A stretch of 64,000 nt of DNA from Rhabdophis nuchalis. Its lineage: Eukaryota; Chordata; Lepidosauria; Squamata; Natricidae. Shown here piece after piece: positions 1 to 9,288 of this stretch; within the stretch, counting starts at the first letter, position 1; every line of letters starts with the position of its first letter. The stretch covers positions 70,017,619 through 70,081,618 of the forward strand of contig CM077648.1 in NCBI GenBank assembly GCA_039707465.1, in the 5' to 3' direction. Made by a program: the position numbers and the translations under genes. The notes under the pieces were generated by a model. It made no database searches and was not told the origin of the DNA. It saw only the letters and a list, made by a program, of their open reading frames with translations.

Positions 1-107
1 GTAGGTTTTAGGCAGATCCAAACGAACGGAGACCGAACTGATTATCTTAGTAATAGTGAATGGGCCAACAAACTTAGGGCCCAATTTCTTGCATTTTTGC
101 GGGCTAA
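1..107 (-). mobile_element. Element B, 3' end of pol (integrase tail), cut off by insertion of A
   Basis: On the minus strand this reads as the region between the integrase core and the chromodomain of a Ty3/gypsy polyprotein, with the residues [18 protein letters not shown] and SVRLDLPKT in related copies. It continues the frame that stops at 4889, so it is the distal part of element B, displaced by A. The rest of B's chromodomain and its 3' LTR lie before the window. Alternatively, it could belong to another close relative joined by recombination. Confidence 0.8.
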
Positions 108-472
108 TGTCAGGCCTGTTTCTTCGTTGACTCAGGAAAGATCACACTTAGACATTATTTTGAAATGTTAAGACTACTTTTACTAAGTTACGAGAGCGTA
201 CAGACCAAGTAAAGCTGAGAATGAATAGTTTAGGCGCGAACAGAAAGTATTAAGCTTAAGCCCATCCCAATCCCCAAACCCCCCCTGTGCATTGTCCAAT
301 ATGCAGCCATCTCCAACATCAGGTGGGCAGGTCTTCACCATCCTGGAATGCAGGTCCGTTAGCAGGAGATAACACGAAACATCAACATTGTCCACCAGCA
401 GAACACATTCACCCCAAACCCCCCACCCTCCCCGTTTCCATGGCAGCGAAGCCAGAAATAGCGAGACTGACA
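108..472 (-). repeat. 3' LTR of element A
   Basis: 365 bp, TGTCAG...CTGACA. It holds the same 11 nt as the complement of the primer-binding site (AAGCTGAGAAT, 212-222), followed after 6 nt by TTTAGGCGC (229-237). The only difference from the 5' LTR is G at 358 (A at 4774). Confidence 0.95.
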
Positions 473-490
473 TCCGGACCTCCTCCAGGA
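473..490 (-). promoter_or_regulatory. Polypurine tract of element A
   Basis: On the minus strand a purine-rich stretch, TGGAGGAGGTCCGGA, abuts the 3' LTR. Its position and composition fit a plus-strand primer. Element C has a similar GGAGG-GGCCGGA tract beside its 3' LTR. Confidence 0.7.
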
Positions 491-587
491 ACAGCGGGAA
501 ATCTAGGGCAGCAATAGGCAGACGAGGGGCTACACCTGAAAGAGAAGAAGGGAGAGACAAAACAACGGAGAGGAGAAAGAAAAAGAG

Positions 588-3500
588 TCAAGGTTTGTGT
601 GGATACTTGGCATAAAACTGGCGTACCAGTTTAGGAGCTTTGAGATGCTCCCTATCCACCCATTCGTTGTGAGAAGGGGGGAAATCTTTCCACATGACTA
701 GGAACTGAGTTTTATTTCTGCGAATCCTGGAGTCCAAAATGTCCCGCACCTCGTAATGATGATGACCATCCACCAAGGTAGGCGTAGGAGCATCAGGCAA
801 TCTTTTGCGGAGATGAGAGGTACGAGCAGGTTTCAGTAAGTGAACATGGAATACAGGGTACAGCCGCCGATAGGTCTTGGGGAGATCCAAACGGACCGAC
901 ACAGAGCTGATAATTTTGGTGATCGTGAAAGGCCCAATAAATTTGGGACCCAGCTTCTTGCATTTTTGGGGGCTATCCAAATTTTTGGTAGATACATAAA
1001 CCTGATCACCAACTTTGTAGGAGGGAGGTACTGCCCGTTTCTTATCAGCGTACAATTTGTGCGAGTCATGGGCATCGTTTAAAGTTTTCCGGAGAAGCGG
1101 CCAAACAGAAGATAATCGAGAGGACCATTCAGACAGAGAGGGAACTGTCACCGAGACGTGAGGCAGTTCGGGTATGGGTACAAAGTCCTGTCCGTAGATG
1201 ATTTTAAAGGGGGTCATATTCGTACTGGAGTGAACAGAGTTATTATACGCAACTTCGGCGTGTATGAGAAGATCAGCCCAATCATCTTGCTGGAAATTAA
1301 TAAAACAGCGTAAGTACTGTTCGAGGACGGAATTAACCCTCTCACAAGATCCATTCGTCTGAGGGTGGTAGGCGGAGCTTAAGCTTTGGGCGGAGCCAAT
1401 TAGTCTCAGAAACTCCTTCCAAAAATGGGAAGTAAATTGGGTTCCTCTATCGGAGATGATGCGTTGCGGGACCCCATGAAAACGATAGATATGGGAAACG
1501 AAAAGTCTAGCCAGAGATTTGGAAGAAGGAATCCTAGTACAGGGGACAAAATGAACTTGTTTAGAAAACAGATCGGTAACTACCCAGATAACGGTATAAC
1601 CCTGACTGGGTGGAAGATCAACTATAAAGTCCATTGAAATTTCCTTCCAAGGCCTTTCCGGGGTAGCCACAGACTGGAGAAGACCCTGTGGCTTACCCGG
1701 CGCACGTTTTGAGGCCGCACATACAGGGCAACTGGCAATATACGATTCAACATCCTTCTTCATTGATGGCCACCAGAACTGTCTCTTGACAAGATGAATA
1801 GTTTTAACGAAGCCGAAATGACCAGCTAAACGTGAGTCGTGTGCTCGTTGCAAGACAAAAGGACGTAATGTAGCAGGAACATATATTTTAGAACCAATCC
1901 AGGGAAGATCGTCTCTGGTAGTACAATCACCAGAATGAGCCGAATACCAATCATCAGTAAGTAATTCATCCTTAATACGAGCAATTAGGTCAGCAGGTGG
2001 AGTAGTCTGGACAGTAGATTGGGCTACATTAGATACTGGAGTAGCAGGTAAAGTGAGTGGCATTATCGGTTGTACAATGGTGAGCTTAGATACATCATAT
2101 TGAGGCAATCTGGAAAGTGCATCAGCCATAAAATTTTTCCCCCCAGGAATGTATTTGAGGTGGAAATTGAAACGATGGAAATAATGAGACCAACGAAGTT
2201 GCCTTGGGGACAATTTCCGAGAAGAGGTAAGAGCTTCCAAATTTTTATGGTCCGTCCAGACCTCGAAAGGATGTGGGGCACCCTCAAGAAAATGTCGCCA
2301 AGTCATGAGAGCCCACCGAACAGCAAAAGCCTCCTTTTCCCAAATCGCCCAACCGCGTTCGGACGCAGTGAGTTTCCGAGATGTGTAAGCACAGGGTTGT
2401 AATTGGCCATGTTGATTGAGTTGCAACAGGACTGCGCCTACCGCGACATCACTAGCATCCGCCTGAATCACAAATGGGGAATTCACATCTGGGTGTTTAA
2501 GAACAGGTTCAGCCGCAAACAATCGTTTAAGCTTTTCGAAAGCGGCCTGACATTCCATCGTCCATTTGAGAGGGGTTCCAGGACGAGATTTGCCTTCGCC
2601 TTTTGTTTTAAGAAGGTTTGTAATGGGCAAGGCAATATCAGCGAATGACGGAATAAATTGGCGGTAAAAATTCGCAAATCCTAAAAAACTTTGCAATTGT
2701 TTACGGGTACGGGGAGGGGCCCACTCCGTCACTGCCTTGACTTTAGCAGGATCCATTTCAACTCCCTCAGAGGAGATACGGTAACCCAAATAGTCAATTC
2801 TTTCCTGGTGAAATTCACACTTAGAGAGTTTGGCATAAAGTTCAGCGGAACGCAACTTATTTAATACGGAGCGCACCAGTTTAACGTGCTCGTCATGGGT
2901 TTGCGAGTAGACGACGATGTCATCAATGTAAACAATTACTCCCTTGTAAAGGTGCTCGTGGAGAACCTCATTGATCAGTTGCATAAACACTGAAGGGGCA
3001 CCTTGAAGACCGAAAGGGAGGACTTTGAACTGGAAACATCCGAGTGGACAGTTAAAAGCTGTTTTCCATTCGTCCCCCTCTTTGATCCTGACCCTGTAAT
3101 ATGCTTCACGTAAGTCCAGCTTCGTAAAAATCCTACCGGTAGCCAGGTGAGCAAGCATGTCCTTCATGAGCGGAAGGGGGTAAATATTGTGTTCACAAAT
3201 GGTGTTGAGATATGAATAGTCCTGTATTAATCTTAGAGTGCCATCTTTCTTTTCTCTAAACATAACTGGTGCAGCTACACGGGGCCTAGCTGGTTCAATG
3301 AAACCCCTTTGAAGGTTTTTATCGATGAATTTACGTAATTCCTCCATCTCCCGTGGGGTCATTGAATACATACGAGGTTTGGGTAATTGAACCCCAGGAA
3401 GAAAATCAATTGAACAGTCAGTAGCCCTATGAGGAGGAAGGGAATCACAAGATCTTTCACTGAAAGCATCCTTTAGGTCCCAATATTCTTTGGGAATTTT

Positions 3501-3941
3501 CTCTTCACCTGGTATGACCTCGGGTGTTGGGAAATCCAATAAATGCGCAGCAGATTCAATATGGGGGGGTGGTTGATGGCGCGGGGGTTGATCAGTTTCT
3601 GATGGAAGAGAGGTATCTTCCGGGAGGGATAAAGGAATGCGCACCCAACCTTCCTTCCAGTTTATCAGAGGATTCCATTTTCGAAGCCAATTGACCCCCA
3701 AAATTACAGCATTATCGGCAATGGCAGTTACAATAAAGTTGATGGTCTCAGTATGGCCTGTGCCTATAGAAACATGAATTGGTTCGGTGATAAAAGATGC
3801 TGGGGTTCCCCCAGCTACAGAACCATCCATTTGGCAAAAGGCTATGGGAGTTTTCAGGGTCTTAAGGTGAAACCCCATCGAAGACACGATGTCTTGGCTT
3901 ATGAGGCATTTTGAACACCCAGAATCAATGAGAGCCTGCAC
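588..3941 (-). CDS. Element A pol: protease-RT-RNase H-integrase-chromodomain polyprotein
   Basis: An open frame of 1117 codons with no internal stop. Domains in order: retropepsin with IDSG at about residues 5-8; RT with LDLREAYY, FGLQGAPS and the catalytic box YIDD near residue 335; RNase H with QADASDVAVGAVL and WTDHKN; integrase zinc finger with HDSRLAGH and CPVC at about 700-740; integrase catalytic core with MDFIVD, SDRGTQF and HPQTNGSCER at about 770-870; and a C-terminal chromodomain (YEVRDILDSR, FLVMWKDFPPSHNEWV) at about 1050-1100, ending in FYAKYPHKP. The first Met sits just before the protease, but relatives read gag-pol as one frame, so the true start may be upstream. Here the gag frame and this frame are out of register, so normal polyprotein translation looks broken. 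The chromodomain marks a chromovirus. Confidence 0.93.
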   Translation of the reverse strand: MQALIDSGCSKCLISQDIVSSMGFHLKTLKTPIAFCQMDGSVAGGTPASFITEPIHVSIGTGHTETINFIVTAIADNAVILGVNWLRKWNPLINWKEGWVRIPLSLPEDTSLPSETDQPPRHQPPPHIESAAHLLDFPTPEVIPGEEKIPKEYWDLKDAFSERSCDSLPPHRATDCSIDFLPGVQLPKPRMYSMTPREMEELRKFIDKNLQRGFIEPARPRVAAPVMFREKKDGTLRLIQDYSYLNTICEHNIYPLPLMKDMLAHLATGRIFTKLDLREAYYRVRIKEGDEWKTAFNCPLGCFQFKVLPFGLQGAPSVFMQLINEVLHEHLYKGVIVYIDDIVVYSQTHDEHVKLVRSVLNKLRSAELYAKLSKCEFHQERIDYLGYRISSEGVEMDPAKVKAVTEWAPPRTRKQLQSFLGFANFYRQFIPSFADIALPITNLLKTKGEGKSRPGTPLKWTMECQAAFEKLKRLFAAEPVLKHPDVNSPFVIQADASDVAVGAVLLQLNQHGQLQPCAYTSRKLTASERGWAIWEKEAFAVRWALMTWRHFLEGAPHPFEVWTDHKNLEALTSSRKLSPRQLRWSHYFHRFNFHLKYIPGGKNFMADALSRLPQYDVSKLTIVQPIMPLTLPATPVSNVAQSTVQTTPPADLIARIKDELLTDDWYSAHSGDCTTRDDLPWIGSKIYVPATLRPFVLQRAHDSRLAGHFGFVKTIHLVKRQFWWPSMKKDVESYIASCPVCAASKRAPGKPQGLLQSVATPERPWKEISMDFIVDLPPSQGYTVIWVVTDLFSKQVHFVPCTRIPSSKSLARLFVSHIYRFHGVPQRIISDRGTQFTSHFWKEFLRLIGSAQSLSSAYHPQTNGSCERVNSVLEQYLRCFINFQQDDWADLLIHAEVAYNNSVHSSTNMTPFKIIYGQDFVPIPELPHVSVTVPSLSEWSSRLSSVWPLLRKTLNDAHDSHKLYADKKRAVPPSYKVGDQVYVSTKNLDSPQKCKKLGPKFIGPFTITKIISSVSVRLDLPKTYRRLYPVFHVHLLKPARTSHLRKRLPDAPTPTLVDGHHHYEVRDILDSRIRRNKTQFLVMWKDFPPSHNEWVDREHLKAPKLVRQFYAKYPHKP

Positions 3942-4486
3942 ATCGCATGTACGACCAGTATGGGGTTGGCTTCCCTTCCAGCCTGAGGGGTGGGGGAGGG
4001 AGTTGCTCTCCTGCTTTGCCTGGCAGAAGCTGCCTCTCTTCGCAATTCCCTGCCGGCCTGAGGAGGGGGGGATGGTGTTGAAACCCTGCTTCGTCTGCCC
4101 GGAGCTGCCTGTGAACCTCTTGGCTGTGGGCGATCCGCCTCCCTCCCCCGGATTTTTTCCAGGGCTAAATTTTTCTCATCTGCCTGGCGGAGTAGGTCCT
4201 GAGCCATCTCCCTTAGTTCCCGTTCCTCTCTTAGGAGCTCCGGAATGACTCTCTTTGGGGAAATTCGACGCCTGGAGACGTTTACCCCACTCATTCCAAC
4301 CCCTTCAGACCAACGTTTAGGTTTGACTGATTCTTCAGCAGGCAGATTTAGATCTAGGCCAGCCAAACCTTCCATCACTGACCTGATCCCTTCAGATTGA
4401 GCAGGAGGATGCGATGCCTCAGCTCCCAAAATGGTTTCAGGCAGGACCTCCACCAACGGAGGCTCCTCTTGTGAAGGGTCCGTCAT
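3899..4486 (-). pseudogene. Element A gag, truncated: N-terminal part only
   Basis: The frame starts MTDPSQEEPP and carries the motif KRWSEGVGM at about residues 57-65, shared with the gag starts of B and C. A charged helical stretch (LLREERELREMAQDLLRQ) and a proline/arginine-rich linker follow. It then runs within about 20 codons into the protease region in another frame. The capsid-like core (LPPLGIKF..., FMTALRRRFEDP in B and C) and the CCHC zinc knuckle (CFRCGKEGHWANNC in B) are absent. The junction lies near 3955-3960, where the GR-C-VQALIDSG region of B resumes. The element therefore cannot make its own capsid. Confidence 0.85.
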
Positions 4487-4510
4487 CAGGGCAGGTTTTT
4501 GGCTTTGTTG

Positions 4511-4521
4511 ATTCTCAGCTT
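4511..4521 (-). promoter_or_regulatory. Self-complementary primer-binding site of element A
   Basis: The 11 nt reads AAGCTGAGAAT on the minus strand, two bases inside the 5' LTR. The same 11-mer occurs on the plus strand within both A LTRs (212-222, 4628-4638), so the transcript's own sequence can pair with the site. The match ends after exactly 11 nt. It does not begin with the TGG typical of tRNA-primed sites. Confidence 0.85.
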
Positions 4522-4523
4522 AA

Positions 4524-4888
4524 TGTCAGGCCTGTTTCTTCGTTGACTCAGGAAAGATCACACTTAGACATTATTTTGAAATGTTAAGACTACTTTTACT
4601 AAGTTACGAGAGCGTACAGACCAAGTAAAGCTGAGAATGAATAGTTTAGGCGCGAACAGAAAGTATTAAGCTTAAGCCCATCCCAATCCCCAAACCCCCC
4701 CTGTGCATTGTCCAATATGCAGCCATCTCCAACATCAGGTGGGCAGGTCTTCACCATCCTGGAATGCAGGTCCATTAGCAGGAGATAACACGAAACATCA
4801 ACATTGTCCACCAGCAGAACACATTCACCCCAAACCCCCCACCCTCCCCGTTTCCATGGCAGCGAAGCCAGAAATAGCGAGACTGACA
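4524..4888 (-). repeat. 5' LTR of element A
   Basis: 365 bp, same TGTCAG...CTGACA ends as the copy at 108-472. In element orientation the U3 carries a TTAATAC-like AT-rich box about 35 nt before the predicted transcript start, then GCGCCTAAA, 6 nt, and the 11-nt priming segment (4628-4638 on the plus strand). Confidence 0.94.
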
Positions 4889-5302
4889 GCTGTCCAAATG
4901 TTTAGTAGAGACGAATACTCTATCACCAACTTTGTAAGCCGGAGGAGCCGCTCGCTTTTTATCAGCATATAACTTATGTGATTGATGTGCATCATCCAAA
5001 GTTTTCTTTATGACAGGCCACACCGAAGACAATTTAGTGGACCAATCAGCTAGGGAGGGAATAGCAGGCGACTCGTGAGGCAACTCGGGTATGGGCACAA
5101 AGTCCTGACCATAGATGATTTTAAAAGGGGTCATATTTGTACTTGAATGAACAGAGTTATTATAAGCCACTTCGGCATGTATCAGAAGGTCAGCCCAGTC
5201 GTCCTGCTGAAAATTTATGAAACAACGTAGGTATTGTTCTAAAACAGAATTGGCCCTCTCACAAGCACCGTTCGTCTGCGGATGGTAGGAGGAGCTTAAG
5301 CC
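4889..5302 (-). pseudogene. Element B integrase C-terminal region, downstream of a nonsense codon
   Basis: Continues the B integrase after the stop near 5303: YNNSVHSSTNMTPFKIIYGQ, then KLYADKKRAAPPAYKVGDRVFVSTK, up to the A insertion point. A's equivalent codons read AQSLSSAYHPQTNG without the stop. Past the junction the same frame runs a short way into the A LTR (to 4775), making a meaningless chimeric tail. Confidence 0.85.
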
Positions 5303-8300
5303 CTAGGAGGAGCCTATCAACTTTAAAAATTCCTTCCAAAATTTCGAAGTAAATTGAGTACCTCTATCTGAAATGATACGCTTAGGAACCCCGTGGAAAC
5401 GATAAATATGATTCAGGAACAACTTAGCCAATGATTTGGAAGACGGAATTTTGGAACAAGGTACAAAGTGGACTTGCTTGGAGAAAAGATCTGTAACCAC
5501 CCAAATGACAGTATAATCCTGGCTGCTTGGAAGATCAACAATAAAGTCCATCGAAATTTCCTTCCAAGGAGCCTCCGGCTTCGCCACAGATTGGAGGAGG
5601 CCCTGCGGTTTTCCTGGTGAACGTTTCGAAGCCGCACAAATAGGACAACTAGCGATATAGGACTCAACGTCTCTCTTGAGGGAAGGCCACCAAAACTGGC
5701 GTTTAACCAGATGTATAGTCTTAACGAATCCGAAGTGTCCGGCCAATCGTGAGTCGTGTGCCCGTTGCAACACAAAAGGCCGTATGGTGGCAGGGACATA
5801 AATTTTCGAACCAATCCAAGGTAGATCATCCCTGACAGTGCAGTCACTGGAATGTGCAGAATACCATTCATCAGTAAGTAGTTCTGACTTAATCTTAGCA
5901 ATCAGTTCAACGGGTGGGTCAGCTTGGACAGCGGACTGACCCTTGGTCGAAACAGGAGAGGCCATCAGTGTAAGAGGCATCACTGGTTGCACAACTGTAA
6001 GTTTCAAAACGTCATATTGAGATAGTCTTGAGAGTGCATCAGCCATGAAATTTTTTCCTCCAGGAATATATTTGAGACTGAAGTTGAAACGATTGAAGTA
6101 ATGTGCCCAACGTAGTTGTTTAGGGGACAATTTACGGGATGAAGTGAGAGCTTCCAGGTTCTTATGGTCCGTCCAAACCTCAAATGGATGAGGGGCTCCT
6201 TCAATGAAATGACGCCAAGTCATGAGTGCCCAACGGACAGCAAATGCTTCCTTCTCCCAAATAGCCCATCTGCGTTCGGTGTTGGACAATTTACGAGAGG
6301 TGTAAGCACATGGTTGCAGCTGGCCCTGTTGGTTGAACTGCAGTAGGACAGCACCCACGGCGACATCGCTGGCATCAGCCTGAAGAACGAACGGGGAGCC
6401 GATGTCAGGATGCTTTAGGACAGGCTCAGCCGCAAACAAACGTTTAAGCTTCTCAAAAGCGGCTTGGCATTCCATGGTCCAGTTCAGAGGAGCTCCCGGT
6501 CGAGGTTTGCCCTCACCCTTCGTTTTGAGCAGATTTGTGATGGGTAACGCAATGCTAGCGAACGATGGAATAAATTGGCGGTAAAAGTTGGCAAAACCCA
6601 AAAAACTTTGCAGTTGTTTACGAGTGCGGGGGGGCGCCCACTCCATGACAGCCTTTACCTTTGCAGGATTCATTTCGATCCCCTCCGACGAAATGCGATA
6701 GCCTAAGTAATCAATCTTCTCTTGGTGAAATTCACATTTTGACAACTTAGCATAAAGTTCAGCAGCACGTAGTTTTTGTAACACGGAACGGACAAGTTTA
6801 ATATGTTCTTCACGTGTTTGCGTGTACACGACTATGTCATCAAGATAAACGATCACCCCTTTATACAGGTGGTCGTGGAGAACTTCATTGATCAGTTGCA
6901 TAAAAACAGAAGGAGCCCCCTGAAGACCAAAAGGTAGAACTTTAAACTGGAAACACCCTAGTGGGCAGTTGAAAGCTGTTTTCCATTCGTCACCCTCTTT
7001 AATTCTTACTCTATAGTAAGCTTCCCTTAAATCAAGCTTAGTAAAAAATTTGCCCGTAGCTAGATGAGCTAGCATGTCTTTCATAAGTGGGAGAGGGTAG
7101 ACATTGTGCTCGCAAATGGCATTCAGATAAGAGTAGTTTTGAACCAAACGGAGGGTGCCATCCTTCTTTTCTCTAAACATCACCGGTGCAGCCACACGTG
7201 GCCTGGCAGGCTCAATGAAGCCTCGGTTTAGATTCTTATCAATGAATTTACGCAACTCATCCATTTCACGTGGTGTCATAGAGTAAAGGCGAGGTTTAGG
7301 TAGTATTACACCTGGGAGAAAATCGATCGAGCAATCAGTGGCCCGATGAGGAGGGAGAGAATCACAAGACCTTTCGCTAAAAGTGTCTTTAAGATCCCAG
7401 TATTCTTTAGGAATCTTGTCTTCCCCAGGAATGGTTTCACTTGTAGGGAGGGCTAAAGTGGAACCTGCAGGCTCCTTAATTGGAGTTAGATCAAGGGGCG
7501 TCCCATCATCGTGATTTGTGATTGCAGAGATATGTTCAGGTTGTAACAAAGGGATTCGCACCCATCCTTCCTTCCAGTTAATTAGGGGATTCCATTTACG
7601 TAGCCAGTTAACCCCTAAGATAACAGCATTATCCGCAATAGGTGCCACAATAAAATTAATGGTTTCATTATGAGTATCACCAATAGAAAGCTGAAGGGGT
7701 TCAGTAATATAAGATGCGGGAGTTCCCCCTGCTACAGAGCCATCCATTTGGCAGAATGCGATTGGTACCTTTAAATTTTTTAAGTGGAAACGCATGGTCT
7801 GAACAAGTTCCTGACTGATTAGACAACGGGAACAGCCTGAGTCAATTAGAGCTTGTACACTGCAATTACGGCCGTTAGATGGAGCCAAAAGCCTTAAAGG
7901 AACATAAAGGGGCCCAGAGCGGGGACTTACCCAATTTTCGTCAGAGGAGGTGGAGTCCCCCTCCAAATCGTCGGGCTGTGGATTACGTTGATCACCAGAG
8001 AGGTCCAGCGGCTCCATTCCACTCATTGCTGGCTTACTGCGCACGCTCGGAGTTTTAGTAGGTTTTCTAGCTTCAGTAGAAGAATGTGGGCGTGGTGACC
8101 GTTTTGATCTGCAATTGTTAGCCCAGTGCCCCTCCTTCCCACAGCGAAAACAACTGCCAGGACGTGCTGAAGTTGATCTACGTCCTCCCATTTGCTTGTG
8201 GGAATCTCTATCTGTGGCTTGGGGCCTGGGGCTCTCAAAAGGCTTCATTTTTTCAAAATGAGCTGGAGTATGGGAGTGGGCCTGATCCAGCTCCACATCC

Positions 8301-8497
8301 CCGGCCAGCAGAAACCAATCATTTAAGGTATCAGGACGATATCTATTCACGCATGTTTGATAAATATCTTTGTTCAGCCCTTCTGTATAAACATCCATTA
8401 ACGCTCTGTCACTCCACCCTACCATATAAACAGAAAGTTCTTGAAAAATCTGTGTGTATTCCTGCACAGACATATCCCCCTGGCGCAGGTCTCTCAT
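5303..8497 (-). CDS. Element B gag C-terminus-protease-RT-RNase H-integrase frame
   Basis: A 1064-codon frame. It opens within gag (QGDMSVQEYTQIFQELSVYM) and passes through a CCHC zinc knuckle, CFRCGKEGHWANNC, near residues 117-130. Next come the protease with ALIDSGCSRC near 213-222, RT with LDLREAYY and the catalytic box YLDD, RNase H with QADASDVAVGAVL, and the integrase zinc finger and catalytic core, ending at a nonsense codon just after SDRGTQFTSKFWKEF. Gag and pol are continuous in one frame, as in Tf1/sushi elements that make a single polyprotein. The first ATG is probably not the true start: the gag continues upstream at 8494-9256 in shifted frames. Confidence 0.9.
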   Translation of the reverse strand: MRDLRQGDMSVQEYTQIFQELSVYMVGWSDRALMDVYTEGLNKDIYQTCVNRYRPDTLNDWFLLAGDVELDQAHSHTPAHFEKMKPFESPRPQATDRDSHKQMGGRRSTSARPGSCFRCGKEGHWANNCRSKRSPRPHSSTEARKPTKTPSVRSKPAMSGMEPLDLSGDQRNPQPDDLEGDSTSSDENWVSPRSGPLYVPLRLLAPSNGRNCSVQALIDSGCSRCLISQELVQTMRFHLKNLKVPIAFCQMDGSVAGGTPASYITEPLQLSIGDTHNETINFIVAPIADNAVILGVNWLRKWNPLINWKEGWVRIPLLQPEHISAITNHDDGTPLDLTPIKEPAGSTLALPTSETIPGEDKIPKEYWDLKDTFSERSCDSLPPHRATDCSIDFLPGVILPKPRLYSMTPREMDELRKFIDKNLNRGFIEPARPRVAAPVMFREKKDGTLRLVQNYSYLNAICEHNVYPLPLMKDMLAHLATGKFFTKLDLREAYYRVRIKEGDEWKTAFNCPLGCFQFKVLPFGLQGAPSVFMQLINEVLHDHLYKGVIVYLDDIVVYTQTREEHIKLVRSVLQKLRAAELYAKLSKCEFHQEKIDYLGYRISSEGIEMNPAKVKAVMEWAPPRTRKQLQSFLGFANFYRQFIPSFASIALPITNLLKTKGEGKPRPGAPLNWTMECQAAFEKLKRLFAAEPVLKHPDIGSPFVLQADASDVAVGAVLLQFNQQGQLQPCAYTSRKLSNTERRWAIWEKEAFAVRWALMTWRHFIEGAPHPFEVWTDHKNLEALTSSRKLSPKQLRWAHYFNRFNFSLKYIPGGKNFMADALSRLSQYDVLKLTVVQPVMPLTLMASPVSTKGQSAVQADPPVELIAKIKSELLTDEWYSAHSSDCTVRDDLPWIGSKIYVPATIRPFVLQRAHDSRLAGHFGFVKTIHLVKRQFWWPSLKRDVESYIASCPICAASKRSPGKPQGLLQSVAKPEAPWKEISMDFIVDLPSSQDYTVIWVVTDLFSKQVHFVPCSKIPSSKSLAKLFLNHIYRFHGVPKRIISDRGTQFTSKFWKEFLKLIGSS

Positions 8498-9256
8498 CCT
8501 GATTCTAGCTTTTCTCTCATTCGGGGGTCTTCAAAACGTCTCCTAAGAGCAGTCATAAAATTTTCAAAGTCCCGCAACAAGGGTGAGTGACTATTATGCA
8601 GAGAAACCAGCCATCTGGCAGCCTTGTTTTCCAGAGCCAAGGAGACAATCCTAATCTTAACATCGTCTTCAAAATCATCTGCATACTGTTTAACAAAATT
8701 ACTAACATGAAGCAGAAAAAGTCCTAAGTCATCAGGATTACCATCAAACTTAATGCCCAAGGGAGGGAGTTTAGCAGGTCGGCGAGGGGTTGGGGGGCGA
8801 ATTCCTCCCTGTGAATCTCTTTGGGTTTGTGCAGGAGGGGGAGGGGTTGTTTCTCTGGTTTCTTGGGCAGCAGCTGTTGCTGTTTCTTTTAACTGTTCGC
8901 TTTCCAGAAAGTGCCCTCCTCCCCAGATTTTATCCAGGGTTTCCCTCTTGTCGGATGCCTGACGAAGTAAGTCATCGGCCATCTGCCTCAATTCCTTTTC
9001 TTCCCTTAGGAGTTCTGATATGGATGGGGGTGGGGGGGCGGCGGCGTCTGGTGGTGGTAACCCCCGAGCCTATGTCTCCTGTCATCCCCACCCCTTCTGA
9101 CCAGCGATGCGGTTTAGATGATTCTTCGGCCTTCGGGTCTAAATTTAGGCTTGCTAAAAAGTCCAGTACTGACCTCGAATCATCCTTTGCTGCGATATTG
9201 GATGCGGCCTCTCCCATGCTCGGGCCCGGCAACTCCTCTTTGGCAGATTCCGACAT
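8494..9256 (-). pseudogene. Element B gag N-terminal and capsid part, frameshifted
   Basis: Two overlapping frames, 8972-9256 and 8494-8991, together make a gag start. The first begins MSESAKEELPG and carries KPHRWSEGVGM. The second has a charged helix (MRQMADDLLRQASDKRE), LPPLGIKFDGNPDDLGLFLL and FMTALRRRFEDP, typical of a gypsy capsid-like domain. A shift near 8975-9000 and another near 8500 break it from the zinc knuckle and pol. Conserved order and residues show these were one gag. Confidence 0.82.
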
Positions 9257-9275
9257 CAGGTTGTGATTTGTAGTG

Positions 9276-9286
9276 ACTTCCTGCTT
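9276..9286 (-). promoter_or_regulatory. Self-complementary primer-binding site of element B
   Basis: On the minus strand the 11 nt AAGCAGGAAGT lies two bases inside the 5' LTR. The identical 11-mer is on the plus strand within the B LTR at 9395-9405, then 6 nt, then TTTAGGCGC at 9412-9420. The sequence differs from A's site but still matches its own LTR. Confidence 0.83.
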
Positions 9287-9288
9287 AA

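Larger units (their letters stand above)
108..4888 (-). mobile_element. Element A: Ty3/gypsy chromovirus (Tf1/sushi-like), gag-deleted, young, nested in B
   Basis: This is a complete LTR element of 4781 bp with two 365-bp LTRs bounded by TGTCAG...CTGACA. The LTRs differ at one position (358 versus 4774), which suggests recent insertion. Order on the minus strand: 5' LTR, a self-complementary primer-binding site, a truncated gag, pol (protease, RT, RNase H, integrase, chromodomain), a purine-rich tract, 3' LTR. It interrupts element B. The flanks read GCTAA on the left and GCTGT on the right, an imperfect target duplication. Elements B and C carry a full gag, so about 0.9 kb of gag is missing here although the LTRs and pol look intact. 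Confidence 0.93.

Noticed and set aside
1425..2677. Plus-strand frames inside A pol (for example 2070-2402, 2403-2648)
   Set aside because: They are the reverse strand of conserved RT/RNase H codons and show no motifs of their own. The same applies to similar frames opposite B, C, E, F and G.
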